A stretch of DNA of 64,000 nt from UBA4416 sp044238845 (lineage in GTDB: Bacteria > Bacteroidota > Bacteroidia > B-17B0 > Aurantibacillaceae): positions 36,783 to 100,782 of the forward strand of contig JBIICN010000010.1 of NCBI GenBank assembly GCA_044238845.1, in the 5' to 3' direction. The notes beneath the pieces were generated by a model. That model was given only the letters and a program-made list of their open reading frames with translations. It ran no database searches and was not told the origin of the DNA. A program made the translations under genes and the position numbers. Below, piece by piece: positions 53,597 to 62,507 of this stretch. Position 1 is the first letter of the stretch, and each line of letters begins with the position of its first letter.

Positions 53597-55117
53597 ATGG
53601 AAAAAAGAGTAAGATTACGTTTTGCGCCAAGTCCAACTGGCGGTTTACACATGGGTGGTGTTCGTACCGCTTTATTTAGTTATTTATTTGCAAAAAAACA
53701 TGGTGGGGATTTTGTATTGCGTATTGAAGATACCGATCAAACACGTTATGTAAATGGAGCTGAAGAATATATTATCAATGCACTCAAATGGTGTGGCATT
53801 GAACCAAACGAAGGTGTTGGTTTTGGTGATGGACCTTATGCACCATACCGTCAAAGCGAAAGAAAAGAATTAGGTATCTATAAAAAATATTCCGACCAAT
53901 TAATTGCATCAGGTCATGCTTATGTGGCTTTTGATACATCTGAAGAATTAGATGAAATGCGTAAGCGTTTAGAAGCAGCAAAAGTAGTGGCACCTCAATA
54001 TAATGCCATTACTCGTCAGGACATGCGTAACTCACTAACCTTGCCTGAGGACGAAGTAAAAAAATTAATGGATGGCGGCGCACCTTATGTGGTTCGTTTA
54101 AAAGTACCACGTAACGAAGAAATTCGTTTTCATGATATCATTCGTGGATGGGTTACTGTAAACTCAAGTCAGGTGGATGATAAAGTATTATTAAAGTCAG
54201 ATGGTATGCCAACGTATCATTTAGCGCATATTGTAGATGATATTGAAATGAAAATTACTCATGCGGTGCGTGGCGAAGAATGGTTGCCTAGTGCTCCGTC
54301 TCATATTTTAATTTATCGCTATTTAGGATTAGAAGCTGATATGCCACAATTGGCTCACTTACCTTTAATCTTAAAACCAGATGGTAACGGGAAATTATCT
54401 AAGCGTGATAAATCAGGATTACCAATGTTTCCAATTAACTGGCATGATGAGCGTACTGGCGAAAGCTATGTAGGCTACAGAGAATCAGGCTTTACTGCAG
54501 ATGCATTCATCAACATGTTAGCCTTATTAGGATGGAATCCAGGTGATAACCGCGAGATTATGAGTAAGGAAGAATTAATTTCAAACTTCTCTTTTGAGCG
54601 CGTTAATAAATCAGGAGCTAAATTTGATCCAGAAAAAACAAAATGGTTTAACCAACAGTATTTAAGAATGCAAACAGATGAGCAATTAGCGGATTCTGTA
54701 ATGCCTTTATTAGAAGGAAAAGGAATAAAAAAGGATAAGGCTTTTGTGACTGAATTTTGTAGATTGATAAAAGAGAAAGCACATTTTGTAACCGAGTTTT
54801 ATGATTTAGGTTCATACTTTTTTGCAGCGCCAACAAGCTATGATGAAAAAGTAATGACTAAAAAATGGAATGAAAATTCAAAAGCAACTTATACAAAATT
54901 AACTGAAAAATTAACCGCTTTAGATACTTGGACAACAACTAGTATTCATGATTTATTTGCTGCTGCCGAACCTGAATTAGGAAAAATTGATATGCAATTA
55001 GTTCGTGTATTAACAACTGGTGTGGCTGGTGGCGCACAATTATTTGACATGTTAGCTCTATTAGGGAAAGAAGAAACTATTGGAAGATTACATACAGCTC
55101 TAAAAGGGTTAAACTAA
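53597..55117 (+). CDS. gltX: Glutamate-tRNA ligase
   Basis: GltX charges tRNA-Glu. The 506-residue class I synthetase starts at ATG 53597 (MEKRVRLRFAPSPTGGLHMG), preferred over a TTG three codons upstream that would be placed inside the promoter. The HIGH-like motif is GGLHMGGVRTALF (common in Bacteroidota), and the KMSKS-like motif is GKLSKRDKSGLPM. The C-terminal anticodon-binding domain (about 340-506) is present. Length is typical. No obvious partner genes share its operon, although the DUF1016 gene follows after 16 bases. Confidence 0.96.
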   Translation: MEKRVRLRFAPSPTGGLHMGGVRTALFSYLFAKKHGGDFVLRIEDTDQTRYVNGAEEYIINALKWCGIEPNEGVGFGDGPYAPYRQSERKELGIYKKYSDQLIASGHAYVAFDTSEELDEMRKRLEAAKVVAPQYNAITRQDMRNSLTLPEDEVKKLMDGGAPYVVRLKVPRNEEIRFHDIIRGWVTVNSSQVDDKVLLKSDGMPTYHLAHIVDDIEMKITHAVRGEEWLPSAPSHILIYRYLGLEADMPQLAHLPLILKPDGNGKLSKRDKSGLPMFPINWHDERTGESYVGYRESGFTADAFINMLALLGWNPGDNREIMSKEELISNFSFERVNKSGAKFDPEKTKWFNQQYLRMQTDEQLADSVMPLLEGKGIKKDKAFVTEFCRLIKEKAHFVTEFYDLGSYFFAAPTSYDEKVMTKKWNENSKATYTKLTEKLTALDTWTTTSIHDLFAAAEPELGKIDMQLVRVLTTGVAGGAQLFDMLALLGKEETIGRLHTALKGLN

Positions 55118-55133
55118 ATAAGAAACTAATTAG

Positions 55134-56300
55134 ATGCCTACAAAATTGGTGGATAAAAAAATGTATACTCAATGGCTAAAAACCATTAAAGAGAAAGTAC
55201 GTAGTTCACAATTAAAGGCAGCAATAGCGGTTAACACAGAGCTCATACAATTTTATTGGGAACTTGGCAAAAGCATTGCCGAAAAACAAAAAACATACAA
55301 TTGGGGTGCTTCCATAATTGATCAATTAGCTATTGATTTAAAAAAAGAATTTCCAGATGTAGAAGGATTTTCGAGAACAAATTTATATTACATAAAGCAG
55401 TTTTATGAATTTTATTCGCAAGGGTCAATTATCCAACAAACTGTTGGACAACTAGCCAAAACCCCTGTTAATAAAAGGAATCATAAAACTCTAATTGTCC
55501 CACAAGCTGTGGGACAATTACAAAATACATCAATTGTCCCACAAGCTGTGGGACAAATTCCATGGGGGCATCATCGCTTAATTATTGATAAAATTAAAGA
55601 CTACAAGCAAGCACTTTTTTACTTACATCAAACCATACAAAACAATTGGAGTAGAAATGTTTTAGCATTACAAATTGATACTGGATTACACAAACGGCAA
55701 GGAAAAGCAATCAATAATTTTAAATTAACGCTTCCAAAAAAACAATCTGAACTTGCTATACAAACACTTAAAGATCCATATATATTTGATTTTTTAACTT
55801 TAAGTAAAAATGCATCTGAAAGAGATATTGAATTACAATTAACCCAACAATTGGCAAAGTTTTTATTAGAACTAGGGCAAGGATTTGCATACGTTGGAAG
55901 TCAATATCAAATAAAAGTGGGTAAAAAAGATTACAAAATAGATTTGTTGTTTTATCACACACACTTACGTTGTTATGTTGTCATCGAATTAAAAGCTGGT
56001 GAGTTTGAACCTGAACATACTGGCAAGTTGAATTTTTATTTATCAGCTATCGACACACAAATAAAACATAAACAAGATAATCCTACCATTGGAATTTTAC
56101 TTTGTAGAACCAAAAATAACATTGAGGTAGAGTATTCATTAAGAGATACCATAAAACCAATTGGAGTAAGTGGATATAAGTTTTTAGAAAAACTCCCTAA
56201 AAATCTTCAAAATAATTTACCTTCTGTGGCACAACTAGAAGCAGAGTTCAAAAAAATAACACGTGTGGTAAAACCAAAAACTTTATCAAAAAAGAAATAA
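55134..56300 (+). CDS. DUF1016 / PD-(D/E)XK nuclease-domain protein (YhcG family)
   Basis: The 388-residue protein has an N-terminal DUF1016 helical region (IQFYWELGKSIAEKQKTYNWG, FSRTNLYYIKQFYEFYS) and a C-terminal PD-(D/E)XK domain with DYKIDLLFYHTHLRCYVVIELKAGEFEPEHTGKLNFYL (the D, ExK pattern, about 281-318, quoted in parts). The function of this family is not settled; links to DNA-binding and mobile elements are suggested. Between the domains lies a linker with three repeats of VGQ (residues about 100-145) encoded by palindromic DNA. The gene could be transferred, since family members occur sporadically. It lies 16 bases after gltX. Confidence 0.82.
   Translation: MPTKLVDKKMYTQWLKTIKEKVRSSQLKAAIAVNTELIQFYWELGKSIAEKQKTYNWGASIIDQLAIDLKKEFPDVEGFSRTNLYYIKQFYEFYSQGSIIQQTVGQLAKTPVNKRNHKTLIVPQAVGQLQNTSIVPQAVGQIPWGHHRLIIDKIKDYKQALFYLHQTIQNNWSRNVLALQIDTGLHKRQGKAINNFKLTLPKKQSELAIQTLKDPYIFDFLTLSKNASERDIELQLTQQLAKFLLELGQGFAYVGSQYQIKVGKKDYKIDLLFYHTHLRCYVVIELKAGEFEPEHTGKLNFYLSAIDTQIKHKQDNPTIGILLCRTKNNIEVEYSLRDTIKPIGVSGYKFLEKLPKNLQNNLPSVAQLEAEFKKITRVVKPKTLSKKK
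55432..55556 (+). repeat. Three in-frame palindromic repeats in the DUF1016 linker
   Basis: Two near-identical copies (55494-55518 and 55533-55556) have arms TTGTCCCACA/TGTGGGACAA around AGC. A diverged third copy (55432-55448) has arms TCCAACA/TGTTGGA around AAC. They encode IVPQAVGQL and relatives, so the palindromes were inserted or duplicated in frame without breaking the protein. Each can form a hairpin in mRNA. Confidence 0.8.
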
Positions 56301-56304
56301 CAAA

Positions 56305-56751
56305 ATGGAATTATACTCAGATGACTATTTTATGAACGAAGCGCTGAAAGAAGCCCGAAAAGCTTATGAGGCAGACGAAGTTCCAGTTGGCGCTGTAATT
56401 GTGGCCGACAATAAAATAATAGCTAGGGCACATAATTATACAGAGAGATTAAATGATGTTACCGCTCATGCCGAAATGCAAGCCATTACATCAGCGGCTA
56501 ATGCTATTGGCGGAAAATATTTAAATGATTGTACATTGTATGTAACTCTCGAACCTTGCTTAATGTGCGCTGGCGCTTTACATTGGAGTCATATTACTAA
56601 AATTGTATTTGGAGCGAGCGATGATAAAAAAGGATATAGTAAAATTAATCAAACAGTATTACATCCAAAAACAGCAGTAGTAAAAGGCATTTTAGAACTA
56701 GAGTGTTCAACGATATTAAAAGATTTTTTTGCATTAAAAAGAAAAGCTTAA
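56305..56751 (+). CDS. tadA: tRNA-specific adenosine deaminase
   Basis: TadA converts adenosine 34 to inosine in tRNA-Arg. The 148-residue protein has the zinc-binding deaminase motifs THAEMQAI-like HAEMQAI (here TAHAEMQAITSA, about residues 52-63) and LEPCLMCAGALHWSHI (about 82-97), with the proton-shuttling glutamate in HAE. The N-terminal MNEALKEARKAYEADEVPVGAV is typical of TadA. The gene starts four bases after the DUF1016 stop codon and probably shares its transcript. Confidence 0.93.
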   Translation: MELYSDDYFMNEALKEARKAYEADEVPVGAVIVADNKIIARAHNYTERLNDVTAHAEMQAITSAANAIGGKYLNDCTLYVTLEPCLMCAGALHWSHITKIVFGASDDKKGYSKINQTVLHPKTAVVKGILELECSTILKDFFALKRKA

Positions 56752-56809
56752 CCGCAGAAAACAGAGAGTTTTTTGCGCAATGAAAATAAGAATAGAAAAA
56801 ACAAAAACT

Positions 56810-57598
56810 ATGAATTTAGACTTAAAACATAAACAAGCCATTGTTTGCGGGAGTACACAAGGAATTGGCAAAGCCATTGCATTAGAATTAGCAAACTTAG
56901 GCGCTAGCGTTACACTGATTGCCCGTAACGAAGAGGCTTTAAAAGCAACTAAAACAGAGCTGAGCACTTCATCTGGTCAGTTACATTCTTATCTATGTGT
57001 TGATTTTAGTAAACCTGAAGAATTAAAACAAATTGTGGAAGCCTATTTACAACGTCAACCAATTGTACATATCTTAGTAAACAATACAGGTGGGCCACCG
57101 GCTGGGCCAGCTCATTTAGCAAAAACAGATGAGTTTTTATCTGCATTTAATAATCACCTAATCTGCAATCATATTTTGGCGCAAGCATGTATTGAAGGAA
57201 TGAAGAATGCAAAATACGGCCGTATTATTAATATCATTTCTACATCTGTTAAACAGCCATTAGCAAACTTAGGTGTATCAAATACAATACGTGCAGCCGT
57301 TGCCAATTGGGCAAAAACATTAGCTAGTGAATTAGGTAAATTTAATATCACAGTTAATAACGTTTTACCTGGAGCAACTTCAACGGTTCGTTTAAAATCA
57401 ATTATCGAAAATAAATCAACCAAAACTGGTCATGCTTTAGATGCTGTTACTAACGAGATGATTTCTGAAATCCCAATGGGGCGATTTGCAGAAGCTTCAG
57501 AAATTGCCAATGCAGTAGCTTTTTTAGCATCACCCGCAGCGTCATACATTAACGGTATTAATTTACCAGTGGATGGTGGACGAACTGGCTGTTTGTAA
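56810..57598 (+). CDS. SDR-family protein without the YxxxK catalytic motif
   Basis: I take ATG 56810 as start (MNLDLKHKQAIVCGSTQGIG), as the ten upstream codons read through a repeat-like stretch. The 262-residue Rossmann protein has the cofactor loop GSTQGIGKAIALEL and NNTGGPPAGPAHL, plus the C-terminal INGINLPVDGGRTG. Where the classical SDR has YxxxK, here it reads SNTIRAAVANW, with Ser and Arg in those places. It may bind NAD(P) without ordinary oxidoreductase chemistry, or use other residues. It lies 58 bases after tadA. Confidence 0.82.
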   Translation: MNLDLKHKQAIVCGSTQGIGKAIALELANLGASVTLIARNEEALKATKTELSTSSGQLHSYLCVDFSKPEELKQIVEAYLQRQPIVHILVNNTGGPPAGPAHLAKTDEFLSAFNNHLICNHILAQACIEGMKNAKYGRIINIISTSVKQPLANLGVSNTIRAAVANWAKTLASELGKFNITVNNVLPGATSTVRLKSIIENKSTKTGHALDAVTNEMISEIPMGRFAEASEIANAVAFLASPAASYINGINLPVDGGRTGCL

Positions 57599-57601
57599 AA
57601 C

Positions 57602-58687
57602 TTATTCTTTAAAACTATAATTATACGCCACTACTCTTTTTAACTGGTTGCGATGGTTATATCCTTTTCCTCCAACAAGTAAACCTTGTTGATTATACTC
57701 GTATTTAAAAACAGACGTCATTTTGTTTTTACTGTAAGTAATCTGTTCGACCTTGTTATTTTTATCATCAAATTTTATCTCAAATTTGTAATCTTCCTTT
57801 CCTTTATGAAAATTAATGCGCTTAATAATTTCACCAGTTACAGGATTATAAAATGAAAAGTATAATGGTTGATTTTTTTTAAGATCAAAAAATTTATGGG
57901 CAATTATCTTATTTTGACTATTATAATATATAATTACTTTAGTAGATAGATTTTTTAGATTTTCGATCATAATCTGAATTTTATTTCCTAAACTATCTGT
58001 ATCATACTTCACACATTTATAAGAACTATCTTTACTAATCTTATGATTTATCCCCATTGGATTACAATCAAACACCGTTTTTTTATAAGCTTTATTTTTT
58101 TGATTGTAATAGGTAATTTTCTTTAACTGTAAATCAGTTTCATATTCATACAATTCTTTACTAACTTCTTTCTTGTTACCTTTTTTGTAAGTAAACGCAT
58201 GGTGTTCTTTTAATAGTGTACTATCGTAACTATATGCGTCTTGATTTTTAAGTTTATGTTCTTTATCAAATCTTGAATACAAAGTTGTTTTATCAAACTT
58301 GTTGTAATTAAAGCTATCCGTAATAATAACTACTGAATTTTTAATGTATTGTATTTTTTGTTTTAGCTTATCTCCCGCTTTAGCATAACTTACTATAAAA
58401 CCTCTGTTCTTCTTATTGTCATCGTTTTTTAATTTATCTTTTGTCTCTTCTTCTAAATAAGATACCATTCTTCCTTCTGCATCATAATTATAAATATAGC
58501 TTGTCGACTTTTTCCCTGCTTTCACAATCATTTCTTTGAAATTAAAATGATGATTTTTAGGAGATGAACCGTTTGCTTCATCATCATAAATAATCCAATA
58601 AGGATTTAACGACGATGTAAATAGTTGAGCATTTGAAAAAATAGAAAGAAAAATACAAACTGAAAAAATAAGATAGTGTTTTGTCAT
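57602..58687 (-). CDS. Secreted protein with RHS/YD-like repeats, unknown function
   Basis: I choose ATG 58687 because it opens a signal peptide (MTKHYLIFSVCIFLSIFSNAQ). An upstream in-frame start would add 52 atypical residues. The mature part (about 340 residues) has strand repeats of the form KYEYNQQGLLVGGKGYNHRNQ and YNYDAEGRMVSYLEEET, which resemble the YD/RHS repeats of Bacteroidota surface proteins. No catalytic motif is seen. It converges on the SDR gene. Confidence 0.65.
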   Translation of the reverse strand: MTKHYLIFSVCIFLSIFSNAQLFTSSLNPYWIIYDDEANGSSPKNHHFNFKEMIVKAGKKSTSYIYNYDAEGRMVSYLEEETKDKLKNDDNKKNRGFIVSYAKAGDKLKQKIQYIKNSVVIITDSFNYNKFDKTTLYSRFDKEHKLKNQDAYSYDSTLLKEHHAFTYKKGNKKEVSKELYEYETDLQLKKITYYNQKNKAYKKTVFDCNPMGINHKISKDSSYKCVKYDTDSLGNKIQIMIENLKNLSTKVIIYYNSQNKIIAHKFFDLKKNQPLYFSFYNPVTGEIIKRINFHKGKEDYKFEIKFDDKNNKVEQITYSKNKMTSVFKYEYNQQGLLVGGKGYNHRNQLKRVVAYNYSFKE

Positions 58688-58783
58688 AATTTTAAGGGTT
58701 ATGGAGTGTATAACCAATAAATCACAAAAAGTGACAAAATTCATTAAATTGTTGAAATTTATAGGCATATAAGCATCAAAAAC

Positions 58784-58817
58784 TTGGCAATTTCTCAACT
58801 TTTTAATATTATATTTG
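58784..58817 (+). promoter_or_regulatory. Promoter of the sugar nucleotidyltransferase gene
   Basis: TTG at 58784-58786 and TATATTTG at 58810-58817 are spaced by 23 bases, slightly long for the -33/-7 pattern. Transcription would begin near 58823, giving a leader of about 26 bases. Confidence 0.5.
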
Positions 58818-58848
58818 TTTCTATTTATTACCCGATTATACAAAAATT

Positions 58849-59859
58849 ATGAAGATTATTATACCAATGGCAGGAAAAGGCAAACGTATGCGTCCGCACA
58901 CACTTACTGTTCCTAAACCATTAATTAACGTAGCTGGAAAACCAATTGTACAAAGATTGGTAGAAGATATTACTAAAGTTTGTGGCGAAAAAGTAGATGA
59001 AATTGCATTTATCATAGGTCCAGACTTCGGAAAAGAAGTTGAAGAAAACTTAGTGAAAATTGCGCAATCACAAGGCGCTAAAGGAACGATTTGCTATCAA
59101 GAAAAAGCTTTAGGAACGGCTCACGCCATTATGTGTGCAAAAGAAAGCATTACTGGTAAAACAGTTGTAGCTTTTGCTGATACATTATTTAAAGCAGATT
59201 TTGTAATGGACACTAACCAAGAAGGGGTGATTTGGGTTCAAGGCATCGAAGATCCTCGCCAATTTGGTGTTGTAAAAGTAAACGAAGCAGGAGTAATTAC
59301 TGACTTTGTTGAGAAACCAGAAACCTTTGTGAGCAACCTAGCCATTATCGGCATCTATTATTTTAAGGATGGTGATAATTTGAAAAAAGAATTACAGTAT
59401 TTATTAGACAATAATATTACAGAAAAAGGAGAATTTCAATTAACCAATGCTTTAGAAAATATGAAGCAAAAAGGGATTGCTTTTACTCCAGGTAAAGTAA
59501 CTGAATGGCTAGATTGTGGAAATAAAGACGCCACTGTTTACACCAACCAACGTGTATTAGAATTCATAAAAGGAAGTGCTGAATTGAAAGGAAAAAACAT
59601 AATTACTGAAAACTCTACGATTATTGAGCCTTGTTTTATTGGTGATAATGTCATTATCAAAAATTCAATAGTTGGCCCTCATGTCTCTATTGGAGCTAAC
59701 AGCTCAGTAACTAATGGCGTAATAACTAACAGTATTATTCAAGCTAGTACAAAGCTAAGCAACACAGTTATTTCAAACAGTATGATTGGCGAAGGAGCTG
59801 AAGTAAAAGGAAAGGCCTTAGACGTAAGTATGAGTGATTACACAACTCTTTCTTTATAA
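58849..59859 (+). CDS. Sugar-1-phosphate nucleotidyltransferase with beta-helix tail
   Basis: The 336-residue protein begins MKIIIPMAGKGKRMRPHTLT, with PKPLINVAGKPIVQRL and DTLFKADF as nucleotide-binding and metal sites, then hexapeptide-like repeats at the end (ENSTIIEPCFIGDNVIIKNS). This fits glucose-1-phosphate thymidylyl- or uridylyl-, or mannose-1-phosphate guanylyltransferases; the nucleotide cannot be decided by eye. It starts the operon with the TPR lipoprotein, DUF4292 and EnvC-like genes, whose coding regions overlap or nearly so. Confidence 0.88.
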   Translation: MKIIIPMAGKGKRMRPHTLTVPKPLINVAGKPIVQRLVEDITKVCGEKVDEIAFIIGPDFGKEVEENLVKIAQSQGAKGTICYQEKALGTAHAIMCAKESITGKTVVAFADTLFKADFVMDTNQEGVIWVQGIEDPRQFGVVKVNEAGVITDFVEKPETFVSNLAIIGIYYFKDGDNLKKELQYLLDNNITEKGEFQLTNALENMKQKGIAFTPGKVTEWLDCGNKDATVYTNQRVLEFIKGSAELKGKNIITENSTIIEPCFIGDNVIIKNSIVGPHVSIGANSSVTNGVITNSIIQASTKLSNTVISNSMIGEGAEVKGKALDVSMSDYTTLSL

Positions 59860-59875
59860 TCTGAAGGGTATTTTA

Positions 59876-61627
59876 TTGAAGTTTAAACTCAACATATTTT
59901 TTCAATATTTAATTTTACCATTATTGGTAGTATTCTCTTTGTCGTGTAAAACATCAAAGCAAAATACTTCTGCTAATAATCAAAAAAATAAAGCAAAAGT
60001 CTCTGCTGAACAAGATCCATCAAAATTTACATTTTATTTTATTGATGGGTGCAAAGAACGTATGAAGGGTAATATTGAAATTGCAGAAAATTTATTTAAA
60101 GAATGTTTGAAGATAGACCCTAACTCTGCTGCTGTAAAATATGAACTAGGAAACATTTACCGTTTTAATGGCTTATATGATAGTGCTTTAAAGTATGGAA
60201 AAGAATGCGCAAACGATGAGCAAAAAAATGAATGGTATCAATTGCTATATATTGAGTGTTTGCACAATAAACGTCAATATGCCGAAGCAGCCGAAGTTTA
60301 TGCAAGACTTGTGAAAAATTACCCTAATCGTCCTGATTTTTACGAAGGCCTAGCCGCTGAATATATGTATGGTGGCTATTATGATAAATCATTTAAATCA
60401 TATGATGAATTAGAAAAAAAGTTTGGACAAAACGAAGCCTTTACCATCAACAAAATTAAATTGCTTCGTCAACTCAAAAAAAATAATGAAGCAGAAGCAG
60501 AATTTAAAAAATTGATTCAATCTAATTCTAACGAGGCAAAATATTACACTTATTTAGCGGAGTTTTACCAAGAAACCAATCAAAATGATAAAGCCATGGA
60601 CACTTATAAAGAAATTTTAAAAGTAGATCCAAAAAATCCAATGGTACACTTGGCACTAGCTGATTATTACAAATCACAAAATGATAAAGATAATTTTTAC
60701 AAAGAAATTAAAATTGCATTTGAGAATCCTGATTTAGATGTTGACACGAAATTAAAAATTTTATCGTCTTATTATGAATTGTCTGACATTAATGATACCT
60801 ATAAGCAACAAGCAATAGAGCTATGTAATATTACATTAAAACTACATTCAACAGTAGCCGATGTGCATAGCATGTATGGCGACTTTTTATTTAAAGATAA
60901 AAAAATAAAAGAAGCTCAAGCAGAATATATATCAGCTATTAAACTTGATAAAAACACGTTTTCAATTTGGAGTCAACTGATGTATATTGACTCTGAATTA
61001 AACGACTACACCAATCTCGATAACCACAGTGCGGAAGCCATCGAATTATTTCCAACCAATCCATTACCCTATTATTTTAATGGTGTATCTAGCATTCAAT
61101 TAAAAAAATATGATGCAGCTATCAGCTCATTAGAAGATGGTATTGAATTTGTTTACAATAACAACACATTATTGTTGGGATTTTATACCAGTTTAGGAAA
61201 TGCTTACAATGCGGTAAAAAATTACACAAAATCAGACAAAGCCTATGATGATGCGTTAAAAGTAAATCCTGATGATGCAGAAACTTTAAATAACTATGCT
61301 TACTTTTTATCTCTACGAAAAGAAAAATTAGAAAAAGCGGAAAAATTTTCGAGACGTAGTAATGAATTATCTCCTAACAATCGTTCGTTTATCGACACTT
61401 ATGGTTGGATTTTGTACCAACAAGGTAAATATAAGGAAGCCGAAGAATGGCTAAATAGAGCTGTGAAGATGGGAGGAAAAAGCAGTATATCCGAACATTA
61501 CGGTGATGTTTTATATAAATTAGACAGAAAAGAAGAAGCTTTAAAATACTGGCAAGATGCCAAAACAGCTGGTGGTGGTTCTGATTTATTAGATAAAAAA
61601 ATAACTGATAAAAAATTAAATGATTAA
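59876..61627 (+). CDS. TPR-repeat lipoprotein
   Basis: I take TTG 59876 (MKFKLNIFFQYLILPLLVVFSLSCK) as start, giving a lipobox SLSC at about residue 24. An earlier ATG at 59834 would overlap the preceding gene and bury the signal sequence. The 583-residue protein has an N-terminal linker rich in Lys/Gln/Asn and at least ten TPR-like repeats (such as AVKYELGNIYRFNGLYDSAL and DAETLNNYAYFLSLRKEKLE). It is probably an outer-membrane-attached scaffold. The gene ends eight bases into the next gene's start. Confidence 0.82.
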   Translation: MKFKLNIFFQYLILPLLVVFSLSCKTSKQNTSANNQKNKAKVSAEQDPSKFTFYFIDGCKERMKGNIEIAENLFKECLKIDPNSAAVKYELGNIYRFNGLYDSALKYGKECANDEQKNEWYQLLYIECLHNKRQYAEAAEVYARLVKNYPNRPDFYEGLAAEYMYGGYYDKSFKSYDELEKKFGQNEAFTINKIKLLRQLKKNNEAEAEFKKLIQSNSNEAKYYTYLAEFYQETNQNDKAMDTYKEILKVDPKNPMVHLALADYYKSQNDKDNFYKEIKIAFENPDLDVDTKLKILSSYYELSDINDTYKQQAIELCNITLKLHSTVADVHSMYGDFLFKDKKIKEAQAEYISAIKLDKNTFSIWSQLMYIDSELNDYTNLDNHSAEAIELFPTNPLPYYFNGVSSIQLKKYDAAISSLEDGIEFVYNNNTLLLGFYTSLGNAYNAVKNYTKSDKAYDDALKVNPDDAETLNNYAYFLSLRKEKLEKAEKFSRRSNELSPNNRSFIDTYGWILYQQGKYKEAEEWLNRAVKMGGKSSISEHYGDVLYKLDRKEEALKYWQDAKTAGGGSDLLDKKITDKKLND

Positions 61628-62507
61628 AAAACAACATATATCGGTTTCTGTCATTAGTATCTTTGTCATCATGGTATTCATGATGTCGTGTAAATCAAAA
61701 AAACACGCACAACAAGCGGCTATTCCTGTTCAAGTAGAAGATACCATTGGAAAATGTCGTTTAACGTTTAAAACAGCAAAAGCATTATCAAAACATATCA
61801 AAGAAAATGAACTAAAATATAATTGGATTTATGCTAAAGCAGATGTACAAACCTTAATTGACGATGAAGATCACAATTTAGATATAAGAGTGCGAGGAAG
61901 AAAAGACAGTGCCATTTGGATTTCGATACAAGCAGTTGGATTAATTGATATTGCCAAACTACTCATTACTCGCGATTCGGTAAAAATGGTGGTATATGTC
62001 AAAAAACAATACTTTAAAGGCGATTTTAATTACATCAATCAATTATTAAATGCCGATTTGGATTTTGATTTGATACAAGCCGCATTATTTGGCAATAGTG
62101 CTGATTTTGATGATGATGACTCTAAAATGAAACCTGTAGTAGATAGAGAAAATTGCCATTATTTGTTAAGTACCGAACGAAAACGCAAATTACGTCGTAT
62201 AACCAGCGGCCAAGATTCTCTAAAACGTTCTTTACAAACTATGAGATTGAACCCAGCAAATTATAAAATTATTAATAATGATTTTGAAGATGTATCAACA
62301 AGTAGAAGTTTTCATGCCAAATACGATAATTTTTTAGCTGCCGACTCTGTTTTTGCACCACACCATGTTAATATTGAGATAAAGGCAGAGAAGAAAATAA
62401 CCCTTAAAATTAACTATGTTCGCATAGAGATTAATCAGCCACAAAAATTAATGCTGAACATACCAAAAAACTATGAACAGATACCTATTAAAAAAGAAAA
62501 ACCTTAG
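61620..62507 (+). CDS. DUF4292 lipoprotein
   Basis: The 295-residue protein has a lipobox (FMMSC at about residue 24) and a LolA/LolB-like or DUF4292 beta domain (DVQTLIDDEDHNLDIRVRGR, IWISIQAVGLIDIAKLLITRD). The family is found in Bacteroidota in this same context beside an EnvC-like gene. It may carry lipid or lipoprotein, but this is inference. Start overlaps the TPR gene by eight bases and its end overlaps the EnvC-like gene by 35 bases, so all three are translationally coupled. Confidence 0.8.
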   Translation: MIKKQHISVSVISIFVIMVFMMSCKSKKHAQQAAIPVQVEDTIGKCRLTFKTAKALSKHIKENELKYNWIYAKADVQTLIDDEDHNLDIRVRGRKDSAIWISIQAVGLIDIAKLLITRDSVKMVVYVKKQYFKGDFNYINQLLNADLDFDLIQAALFGNSADFDDDDSKMKPVVDRENCHYLLSTERKRKLRRITSGQDSLKRSLQTMRLNPANYKIINNDFEDVSTSRSFHAKYDNFLAADSVFAPHHVNIEIKAEKKITLKINYVRIEINQPQKLMLNIPKNYEQIPIKKEKP

